This document shows, one piece after another, positions 24,144-30,894 of a DNA stretch of 37,504 nt. A program made the translations under genes and the position numbers. Under the pieces are notes generated by a model that made no database searches, was not told the DNA's origin, and saw only the letters and a program-made list of their open reading frames with translations. The stretch spans positions 4,777-42,280 of the forward strand of contig DHLW01000096.1 in the NCBI GenBank assembly GCA_002405485.1, read 5' to 3'. The stretch is from Phycisphaerales bacterium UBA4658 (GTDB lineage: Bacteria; Planctomycetota; Phycisphaerae; Phycisphaerales; UBA1924). Every line of letters begins with the position of its first letter. Positions within the stretch are counted from its first letter, which is position 1.

Positions 24144-24968
24144 ATGCGTTGTATGAGCATGGCCGTGGGGGTCGCGGGCGTGACGTTTGCCGCGCTGTCG
24201 GCGGCGGGGTTTGACGCCATCGGCCCCGGACCCGCCATGACCAACGGCGGGTTCTGGCTCAACAGTCTTGTCAACGCCGACGCCGGGGCCGATCAGTTCA
24301 CGGCATGCGGCGTGGGGCCGATCACCGTCCCCGCCGGGCTGCGCATCACCGAGATCCATGCCGTCATCGGCACGCGAAATCCGTCGGGCTCCGGGCCGGT
24401 GAACCTTGGCGCCATCGGCGAGTGGCGCGTGCACGTCTGGTCCGGCGAGACCGCGTTCGCGGCAAGCCGATTCGCCGGCGACGTGCTCAACGCGAACTAT
24501 GCCGCACCGACCAACGCCGACTTCGCCACGCCGTTCGGCGTCGATGTCTTCGGCCGGCCGACGTTTCTCGTGCGCTTCCGCCTGCCGGGCGGCCTTGCCG
24601 CACCTGCGGGCAACGTGCACCTGGCCATCCGGCCACGCATCGCGCAGAGCTCGCAGGGGACCATCGGGGTCCTGGAGTCCATGGCCAACGGGCCGAGCGG
24701 GCTCTGGGCATCCAGCTCGCTGCTCGCGCCCGGCTATCTCGTGTTCGAGCAGCAGGGCTTCTCCACCCGCAACGGCGTGTTCGCGTATCGCGTCGTCACC
24801 GGGTGCGGGAGCGATTACGACGGCGACGGAGCGATCACCGTCACCGACATCTTCACCTTCCTCAACGCATGGTTCGCCAGCGAGCCCGGCGCCGACTTCG
24901 ACGGCGCAGGCGGCGTCGCCGTGACGGACATCTTCGGGTTTCTGAATCAGTGGTTCGCGGGCTGCTGA
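24144..24968 (+). CDS. Secreted protein with two C-terminal dockerin/EF-hand-like repeats
   Basis: 274 aa from ATG 24144 (AGAGGGAG 8 nt upstream). Residues 1-21 are a signal peptide (MAVGVAGVTFAALSAAG). The middle (about 25-215) is a beta-rich domain with no family I recognise; it reads like the solitary jelly-roll or choice-of-anchor proteins common in Phycisphaerae. The end holds two tandem 25-residue repeats, DYDGDGAITVTDIFTFLNAW and DFDGAGGVAVTDIFGFLNQW, each an acidic loop then DIFxFLxxWF. The first loop keeps the DxDxDG calcium pattern; the second has lost one acidic position (DFDGAGG). The protein ends in FAGC. Such repeats are typical of extracellular proteins of this lineage and may anchor or mature them at the surface. 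Binding partner unknown. Confidence 0.8.
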   Translation: MRCMSMAVGVAGVTFAALSAAGFDAIGPGPAMTNGGFWLNSLVNADAGADQFTACGVGPITVPAGLRITEIHAVIGTRNPSGSGPVNLGAIGEWRVHVWSGETAFAASRFAGDVLNANYAAPTNADFATPFGVDVFGRPTFLVRFRLPGGLAAPAGNVHLAIRPRIAQSSQGTIGVLESMANGPSGLWASSSLLAPGYLVFEQQGFSTRNGVFAYRVVTGCGSDYDGDGAITVTDIFTFLNAWFASEPGADFDGAGGVAVTDIFGFLNQWFAGC

Positions 24969-25001
24969 ACGCGGGGGACCAGATCTCCCGCCCCGCCTCC
25001 A

Positions 25002-25877
25002 TCAGCCCACAGGCGGAGCAGGAGCCGAGGGCTTGCCGAGCAGGCGGCTCATATAGGCCTGCCACAGGCCGTTTTTCTCTCGAAGTTCCACGTGCTGGAG
25101 CGCGAGGGCGGCGAGGTCGAGCGAGTTGTACAACTCGTGGGAGAGCACCGCGATCCGGATCAGATCGTCCGACGGCAGCTCCGCGAACCGCATGAAATCC
25201 CTGACATAGACGAAGTCCGCCCAGAGCGCCTGTCGTATGCCCACGGACAGATCGTTGTTCACGACCATGGGGGCAAAGCACCGCCCCATCGGGCCGGTCA
25301 TCGTGTGCAGAAAGAACCCCTTGCCGCGCAGATACTGATCGACGTCCGCAAACAAGGGCTGCCCGCGGTAGAGCGGGACGAAGTTGGCTTCCGCCTGAAT
25401 CACCAGCGCTTGGCTGACGATCGACTCGCCGCCCTTGAAGCAGTCCAGCTCCGCGCCCTGCACGTCGATCTTCAGAAAGTGACAGCCCTTGACCTCGGGG
25501 ATGTCATCGAGCCGCTTTGTCTGAACGGTCGAGGTTTCGACGACCGCCATCTGGTCGGGAAGCTGGTTGAAGCGCTTGAGAATCTCGGTTTGCGGCTCGT
25601 ACAGCGACGACGTCATGCTCTGGCGGGTGAGATAAAACGTCCGCTCGGTCCCGTCGCCGATGAAGTACGGGAGGAATGAGGCGTTCTTCATCCCCATCCT
25701 GTTGAGCTTGTCGCACTCGGCCTGGACGGGCTCGAAGCCGATCACTCGGGCGACGCCGGCCTTGAGAAGCCGGGTGTACTCCCGATCCTCCCCGGGAAGC
25801 CACATCGCGCCGATGTCGACGATGTCGATCATCGGGGTGCGCTTCCCGAGCATGTCGATGAGCTTGAACGATGGCAT
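25002..25877 (-). CDS. FkbM-family SAM-dependent methyltransferase
   Basis: 291 aa. The N-terminal SAM-binding region is IDIVDIGAMWLPGEDREYTRLL, with the glycine-containing strand-loop, then ARVIGFEPVQAECDKL, in which the acidic residue after the second strand contacts the ribose. VKGCHFLKIDVQGAELDCFKGG is the FkbM hallmark (KxDxxGxE). The family usually O-methylates sugars or small molecules. The last 80 residues (DFVYVRDFMRF to the end) are an extra helical part. There is no Shine-Dalgarno; TACACT lies 6 nt before the ATG and the T-run of the preceding terminator falls in the promoter spacer. It could modify glycans, but it is about 17 kb from the glycosyltransferase string and a link is only speculation. 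Confidence 0.85.
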   Translation of the reverse strand: MPSFKLIDMLGKRTPMIDIVDIGAMWLPGEDREYTRLLKAGVARVIGFEPVQAECDKLNRMGMKNASFLPYFIGDGTERTFYLTRQSMTSSLYEPQTEILKRFNQLPDQMAVVETSTVQTKRLDDIPEVKGCHFLKIDVQGAELDCFKGGESIVSQALVIQAEANFVPLYRGQPLFADVDQYLRGKGFFLHTMTGPMGRCFAPMVVNNDLSVGIRQALWADFVYVRDFMRFAELPSDDLIRIAVLSHELYNSLDLAALALQHVELREKNGLWQAYMSRLLGKPSAPAPPVG

Positions 25878-25883
25878 CGGCGG

Positions 25884-25889
25884 AGTGTA
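25884..25889 (-). promoter_or_regulatory. Putative -10 box 6 nt before the FkbM gene
   Basis: TACACT, then CCGCCG and the ATG. It sits directly downstream of the terminator of the S9 peptidase gene. Confidence 0.45.
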
Positions 25890-25895
25890 TCGCGG

Positions 25896-25928
25896 AAAAA
25901 ACGCCGACCGCTCTGGGCTGCGGTCGGC
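25896..25928 (-). terminator. Intrinsic terminator of the S9 peptidase gene
   Basis: On the minus strand a 9-bp perfect stem GCCGACCGC / GCGGTCGGC with an 8-nt loop is followed by a run of six T (25901-25896). It begins 51 nt after the stop codon at 25980. Confidence 0.9.
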
Positions 25929-25979
25929 GGCAGGACATCACGATCGTGCGAACAGTCGGCTTCCCGACGGCCTTGATCG

Positions 25980-28175
25980 CTACTTCTTCACTTCCGCCTC
26001 GTGCGTCGAGAGCGCCTCGCTCAGCCCCGGCACGCCCTCGGCCCCAGACGGCACGGCGATGCTCGAGCCCTTGAACGCGTCCCCGATGGGCTCGGCCCGC
26101 CCTGCACCGTCAAAGCCCAGGTGCTGCTGGAAGAAGTGCTCGGCGACCGCGTAGAAGCTCATGCGGTTCTGCGGACGAGCAAAGCCGTGGCCCTCATCCG
26201 GATACAGCACATAGGTCACCGGAATCTTGCGCTCGCTCATGGCCTTCACGATCTGGTCGCTCTCGGCCTGCTTCACGCGCGGATCGTTGGCCCCCTGCCC
26301 GATGAGCAGCGGCCGCTTGATCTTGTCCACATGGTTCAGCGGGGAGCGATCGTCCAGAAACTTCTTGCCCTCGGGCGTGCGGAAATCGCCCACGCGCTGC
26401 GCGAAGTTGTCCAGGAAGGGCTTCCAGTACGGCGGGATCGACGCAATGAGCGTGTTGATGTTCGACGGTCCCACGATCGACACCCCGCACGCGAACACAT
26501 CCGGAGTGAACGTCAGACCCGCCAGGGCCGCATAGCCGCCATACGAGCCGCCGTAGATCGCCACGCGATCCTTGGTGGTCACGCCCTGCTCGACCGCCCA
26601 GTTCACCGCGTCGATGAGATCGTCGTGCATCTTGCCGCCCCACTCGCGGTTGCCCGCGTTCAGGTGCTTCTTGCCGAAGCCGGTTGACCCGCGGAAGTTC
26701 ACCTGCAGCACGGCGTACCCGCGATTGGCGAGCCACTGGGCCTCGGCGTCAAAGCCCCACGAGTCCCGCGCCCACGGCCCGCCGTGCACGTTCAGGACCA
26801 TCGGCACCGGCTTCTCCGGCTTCCCGTCGCGGTCCGCATCGGCGGTGAGCGGGAGCGACAGATAGCTCACCATCTCCAGCCCGTCGCGCGCCTTGATGAC
26901 CACCGGGTGCATGGGCACCAGCGGCAGGCCCTCCAGCGCCGGACGATTGACAAACAGCGGCGTGACGACCGGCTTGCGACCCGGGTTCTTCAGGTCCCCG
27001 CGATCCAGAAGCACCGTCCGCGCCGGCGCGTCGTCCTCCATGAACGTGACGATCCAGAACCGATCGTCCTGCGATCGGCTGGTGACGTTCATGTCGCCCT
27101 TGCCGCCGGCCTTGCTCGTCCGCAGGGCGTAGAAGTCCACCTGCAGCGTCGGGTCGGCCAGGGCCCAGTGCTCGCGGTCATAGTTCGTCTGCACCGCCTC
27201 GACGGCCTTGGTGATCGGGTTGATCATCACGCCCGAAACATCGGTGCGGTCGTCCTCCATGATCCGCGTCTTCTGCTTGGTCTCGATGTCCATCGCGTAC
27301 AGGCCCGCGGTGTCGCGTCCGCGGCTGTCGATGATGTACGCCACCTTGCCCGTCTTGTCGAAGCCGACGATCGAGGTCGCGTCCACGTCCTGCAGCCCGA
27401 TCGTGTCATACGGCTGCCACGCCCCGGAGGCGTCGGGCTTGAACATCGCCAGCCCGCCGTCGGGCGTGGGCAAATACGCGAACCGGACCTTGAAGTCGTC
27501 GTCAACCTCGAACGAGGCGTATCCGGCCTCCGGATTGTCCTTGATCTCGTTCTTGATGAGCAGCGTGCGCTCGCCGCTGGCGATGTTCACGCGGTACAGA
27601 TCGTGGAACGCCGGATTCCGGTCGTTGATGGCGATCACCACCTCCTGCGGAAACTTCTCGCTCGCGTTCACGATGCGGGCCGCGACGTTCTCCATCGGCG
27701 TGAGGTCCTTGACCTCGCCGCCCGCGGCCGGAACCGAGTACACCCGCCAGTTCTCGTCCCCGCCCTTGTCGCGGAGATAGATGATGTGCTTGCTGTCATA
27801 CGCCCAGGAGTACTGGGTGATGCCGCGCTTGGTGTCATTCGTGACGGGCTTGGCCTTGCTGATGTCGCTCGCCGGCCCCACCCAGACGTTCAGCACGCCC
27901 TCGACGGGCGCGACAAACGAGATCTGCGTGCCGTCGGGGGAGATGCGTCCGGCCGCCCGCTCGGGATTTCCGAACAGCACCCCTCTCGGAATGAGCGGAA
28001 CGCCCTTGCTGATGTCCACCGGAGCCCGCTCCTTCACCGGATGCACGGGGCGATCCGAGCCCTCGCCCTCCTTGGCCTTGATGGTGGTGGTCGGGACCTG
28101 TGCTCCGGCGGCGACGATCAGTACGAGTGTGCCGAGCGTGAACGCCGGAAGCGTGTGTGCAATGCGTCGCATCAT
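25980..28175 (-). CDS. Secreted S9 family prolyl oligopeptidase-type peptidase
   Basis: 731 aa from ATG 28175 (GGAG 10 nt upstream; a second ATG follows directly). The N-terminal signal peptide (MMRRIAHTLPAFTLGTLVLIVAAGAQ) predicts export. Residues about 55-430 form the beta-propeller with WD40-like PD40 repeats (RISPDGTQISFVAP, YSWAYDSKHIIYLRD). The C-terminal alpha/beta hydrolase has the nucleophile in YGGSYGGYAALAG, the Asp in GANDPRVKQAES and the His in DEGHGF, the S9 catalytic triad order. This matches acylaminoacyl or dipeptidyl peptidases that cut short peptides. Its own terminator follows at 25896-25928. It probably acts in the periplasm on peptides. Confidence 0.93.
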   Translation of the reverse strand: MMRRIAHTLPAFTLGTLVLIVAAGAQVPTTTIKAKEGEGSDRPVHPVKERAPVDISKGVPLIPRGVLFGNPERAAGRISPDGTQISFVAPVEGVLNVWVGPASDISKAKPVTNDTKRGITQYSWAYDSKHIIYLRDKGGDENWRVYSVPAAGGEVKDLTPMENVAARIVNASEKFPQEVVIAINDRNPAFHDLYRVNIASGERTLLIKNEIKDNPEAGYASFEVDDDFKVRFAYLPTPDGGLAMFKPDASGAWQPYDTIGLQDVDATSIVGFDKTGKVAYIIDSRGRDTAGLYAMDIETKQKTRIMEDDRTDVSGVMINPITKAVEAVQTNYDREHWALADPTLQVDFYALRTSKAGGKGDMNVTSRSQDDRFWIVTFMEDDAPARTVLLDRGDLKNPGRKPVVTPLFVNRPALEGLPLVPMHPVVIKARDGLEMVSYLSLPLTADADRDGKPEKPVPMVLNVHGGPWARDSWGFDAEAQWLANRGYAVLQVNFRGSTGFGKKHLNAGNREWGGKMHDDLIDAVNWAVEQGVTTKDRVAIYGGSYGGYAALAGLTFTPDVFACGVSIVGPSNINTLIASIPPYWKPFLDNFAQRVGDFRTPEGKKFLDDRSPLNHVDKIKRPLLIGQGANDPRVKQAESDQIVKAMSERKIPVTYVLYPDEGHGFARPQNRMSFYAVAEHFFQQHLGFDGAGRAEPIGDAFKGSSIAVPSGAEGVPGLSEALSTHEAEVKK

Positions 28176-28379
28176 CGAGTGTGTTCTCCAGACCAGTGCC
28201 CCGCCCAACTCCCGCCGATTCTCCGGGCGCGTCCGTCCGAACCGGTCCGCGCCGCACTCCCCATGTGTTTGGGTCTCGACAAGGGTAGGTTGCGTCTCTC
28301 CGACCCAATCATCACCCTTCCGGCGACATCCCCTGGCCGGTGCCCCCGAGTTCCGCGGGGGTCGGTGAATCTGGGGTGT

Positions 28380-29162
28380 CTACGCGCTTGGGGCGGAGGT
28401 TCCGCTCGCGTGCTCGCGCTGCATGCGTTCGATGGCTCTGTGCCCGATCCAGGCCGCGGTTCCGAAGACCACCAGCGACACCGCGATCCCCACCGGCCAG
28501 ACCCAGCCAGGCGCGGCCTTGTCCAGGTCGTCCCGCGTGAAGTTCTCCACCGTCGCCCCGATCACCACCGCGATCGCCGTGCGCGGAGCCATCCCGATGA
28601 GCGTGCCCAGGAAGAACGGCAGGGCGGGCACCTTCACAGACGCCATCACCAGATTGGTCAACGCAAACGGCGAGTTCGGGGGACACCGAAGCAGCGCCAC
28701 CATCCCCACCGTCTTGAGAAAACTCCGCGACTCATGATCCTTCACCAGCGCATCGCGCACGGCGAGCCACTTGGGATGATCCTTCAGCACGTCCACGACC
28801 CGCTCGCCGCTGGCCCGACGGCAGATGGCATATCCGAGCATCGCGCCGCCGGCAAACCCAACCAGCGCCGCCGGCAGCCCAAGCGCGACGCCAAAGGCAA
28901 ACCCGCCGAGCGCGGCTTGGGCATAGGTCGGCAGCAGCGCCAGCCCCGCAAGCACGATGAACGCAACCGTGTACAACGCCAGTCCCTGCGCCGGATGCGT
29001 CTGCAGCCACGTGCTCACCGTGCGCATGTAGGTAATCAGCAGAATGCCCGACAATGGTGGCAGCGCAAGCGCGCCGATGGCCATCGGCCCAGCCAGGCCC
29101 AGCCGCTTGAGCACAGATGGCTTGGAAGACGTCTCCGTGGTGTTCGTTTCGGGCTCGGACAT
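28380..29162 (-). CDS. VTT/TVP38-type (DedA-like) integral membrane protein
   Basis: 260 aa. Hydrophobic segments at about residues 20-45, 60-85, 88-112, 155-180, 185-205 and 225-245 give five or six membrane passes. The VTT core is visible as GGFAFGVALGLPAALVGFAGGAMLGYAICRRASG and as RCPPNSPFALTNLVMASVKVPALPFFLGTLIGMAPRT, in which the Pro-rich reentrant region and the Arg are typical of TVP38/TMEM64 family proteins. In other bacteria and eukaryotes relatives act in lipid transbilayer movement. There is no Shine-Dalgarno; TACGCT lies 8 nt upstream. The gene is divergent from the metallo-beta-lactamase-fold gene. Confidence 0.85.
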   Translation of the reverse strand: MSEPETNTTETSSKPSVLKRLGLAGPMAIGALALPPLSGILLITYMRTVSTWLQTHPAQGLALYTVAFIVLAGLALLPTYAQAALGGFAFGVALGLPAALVGFAGGAMLGYAICRRASGERVVDVLKDHPKWLAVRDALVKDHESRSFLKTVGMVALLRCPPNSPFALTNLVMASVKVPALPFFLGTLIGMAPRTAIAVVIGATVENFTRDDLDKAAPGWVWPVGIAVSLVVFGTAAWIGHRAIERMQREHASGTSAPSA

Positions 29163-29170
29163 GGACGCAG

Positions 29171-29176
29171 AGCGTA
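29171..29176 (-). promoter_or_regulatory. Putative -10 box 8 nt before the VTT gene
   Basis: TACGCT, then CTGCGTCC and ATG. Nearly the same as the gatC promoter-proximal sequence. Confidence 0.35.
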
Positions 29177-29393
29177 GGTCCGCCAGCTCGCATCACCGGC
29201 GCGTCCCACGCCCTCCGACACACGATGACTTTGCGCGTTCCCGCGTATCCGCTCGGCGGATTCGACGCGTATCATCTCGCCGTCGGCGGGCGTTCGCCGA
29301 GCCCGGCCCCAGGGCACGCACACGAAACGGTTGGGGAGAGGCGGGGGTTTCTCGACGCGCCGAGCGACAGCCCGGCGTCGGAGGTTTGACGCG

Positions 29394-30551
29394 ATGAACA
29401 TGATCCCAAAGCCCCCGCCGCGAGAGAACTCGCTGGGCTTCCTGTACCTTCCCCCCTACCGCGTCTTCGGGACCAGCATCGCCGGTGAGGCGACCACCGT
29501 CGGCATCCCGGAACTCGACGTCTGCTTCGACCTGGGCGTCTGCCCGCGAAGCATGCTCGCCATGAAGACCGTGGCCATCAGCCACGGACACATGGACCAC
29601 ATCGGCGGGCTCGCGTACTACTGCTCTCAGCGGTACTTTCAGGGCATGGGCGAGGGCACGATCGTCTGCGACGCCCGCATCGCCCCCGCCATCGAGAAGA
29701 TGATGGCCGGCTTCGTCGACCTGGAACGCCAGAACACCCCGTACAAGCTCATCCCCATGAAGCCGGGGGATGAGTATCAGATCAAGAACAACATCATGCT
29801 CCGCGGGTTCGAGGTCGAGCACACCGTGCCGACGTTCGGGTACACCGTCGTGGAGAAGCGCTCCAAGCTCAAGGAGGAGTTCGCAGGACTGCCCCAGGAA
29901 AAGCTCAAGGAGCTCCGCGACCGCGGCGAGCAGATCACCCGCGTGATCGAGGTGCCGCTGGTTGCCTACATGGGCGATACCGCCCCCGGCCCCTGGCTCG
30001 TGCGCGAGGACGTCCGCAAGGCCCAGATCGCCATCTGCGAGTGCACCTTCACGGAGCCCGAGCACGCCGAGCGCGCCAAGGTGGGCATGCACATGCACGC
30101 AGAAGCCATCGCCGAGTGGCTGCGCGTGCTGGAATGCCAGACCCTCGTGCTCACGCACCTGTCACGCCGCACGAATCTGCTCTACGCCCGCAAACGCATG
30201 CTCGATCTCGCCGGCTCAACGCTCAACAAGAAGATCGAGTTCCTGATGGACCACAAGTTCAACAAGGAACGCTACGAGAAACAGCTCGTCGAGAACGGAC
30301 AGCTCCCCCCGAGCGCACTCAACAAGACCGGTCCGGGCGCTCCCGGCGGCTTCGGCGGTGGTGGTCATCGCGGCCCGCGCCCCGGCGGCGGTGGTGGTGG
30401 CGGCGGTGGCGGTCGATCGTTCTCGCCCCGACCCGGTGGCGGACAGTTCGGCGGGGGTCGCCCCGGCGGCCCGCGCCCGGGCGGCATGGGCGGCGGCGGC
30501 GGTCCGGGCGGCGGCAACGCGCGCCGGCCCTCACGCATCGACGATGATTGA
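29394..30551 (+). CDS. Metallo-beta-lactamase-fold hydrolase, RNase Z-like, with Gly/Arg-rich tail
   Basis: 385 aa from ATG 29394 (GGAGG 10 nt upstream). The metal site SHGHMDHIGG (H64, H66, D68, H69) opens the fold. The later ligands are His in EVEHTVP, Asp in AYMGDTAPG and His in LVLTHLSRR. The HGHMDHIGGL form and overall layout resemble plant-type short tRNase Z. RNase Z removes 3' trailers from tRNA precursors, so tRNA 3' processing is the favoured role (inference). From about residue 312 to the end the chain is almost only Gly, Pro, Arg, Phe and Ser with several RGG/GGR elements, a known RNA-binding and condensation-prone composition; it ends RIDDD. The tail is not part of the hydrolase domain. 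Confidence 0.85.
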   Translation: MNMIPKPPPRENSLGFLYLPPYRVFGTSIAGEATTVGIPELDVCFDLGVCPRSMLAMKTVAISHGHMDHIGGLAYYCSQRYFQGMGEGTIVCDARIAPAIEKMMAGFVDLERQNTPYKLIPMKPGDEYQIKNNIMLRGFEVEHTVPTFGYTVVEKRSKLKEEFAGLPQEKLKELRDRGEQITRVIEVPLVAYMGDTAPGPWLVREDVRKAQIAICECTFTEPEHAERAKVGMHMHAEAIAEWLRVLECQTLVLTHLSRRTNLLYARKRMLDLAGSTLNKKIEFLMDHKFNKERYEKQLVENGQLPPSALNKTGPGAPGGFGGGGHRGPRPGGGGGGGGGGRSFSPRPGGGQFGGGRPGGPRPGGMGGGGGPGGGNARRPSRIDDD

Positions 30552-30748
30552 TCGCGCCACCATCTGACTTCTTCACAACCCGCGCTGACCTCACGCACGC
30601 GAGCCCGGCGCAACCACACGCGCCTAAGCGCGCCGCGCACGCGCGTCAACACGCAGCCGCGGACTTCGCGCTGAAATTGTTCAACGCGCATCTGTTTGCT
30701 GCCCGTGAGGGACGCGCGCGGCATCGTCGCGCTTTCCGCTTTTTCCGG
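30552..30748. other. Intergenic region before the dnaA promoter
   Basis: No gene, tRNA or intrinsic terminator is visible. The stretch contains GC-alternating sequence (about 30625-30660) and two related words, TCAACGCGCA and ACAAACGCGCA, the second overlapping the dnaA promoter. DnaA boxes matching TTATNCACA with at most one mismatch were not found here. Confidence 0.5.
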
Positions 30749-30776
30749 TTGACAAACGCGCAGAAACGATTAGCGT
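30749..30776 (+). promoter_or_regulatory. dnaA promoter
   Basis: A perfect TTGACA (30749-30754) and TAGCGT (30771-30776), separated by 16 bp. Transcription should begin near 30783, only a few bases before a GGAGGAG Shine-Dalgarno (30787-30793). Confidence 0.7.
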
Positions 30777-30801
30777 TGAGCCCTTGGGAGGAGAAGCGCG
30801 C

Positions 30802-30894
30802 GTGCCCGCGTCTGGTGCGACTTGCCCGACGAAGACACTCGCAGTTCAGAGCATGCGTTCGCTCAGACACTCTTCGGAGCCGTGCTCGCGATGA
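30802..30894 (+). CDS. 30-codon upstream ORF overlapping the dnaA start
   Basis: GTG at 30802 sits 8 nt after the only strong Shine-Dalgarno of the dnaA transcript (GGAGGAG). The frame runs 30 codons (MPASGATCPTKTLAVQS and on to EPCSR) and stops with TGA at 30892-30894. The probable dnaA ATG at 30891 overlaps that stop as ATGA, the classical layout for coupled re-initiation. The frame is +1 relative to dnaA. The peptide has no recognisable family and may be a leader whose translation sets DnaA output. Expression is inferred from position only. Confidence 0.5.
   Translation: MPASGATCPTKTLAVQSMRSLRHSSEPCSR

Noticed and set aside
28343..28361. Hairpin CCCCCG / CGGGGG between the VTT and S9 peptidase genes as a terminator
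   Set aside because: Short stem and no T-run on the relevant strand; not strong enough to call.
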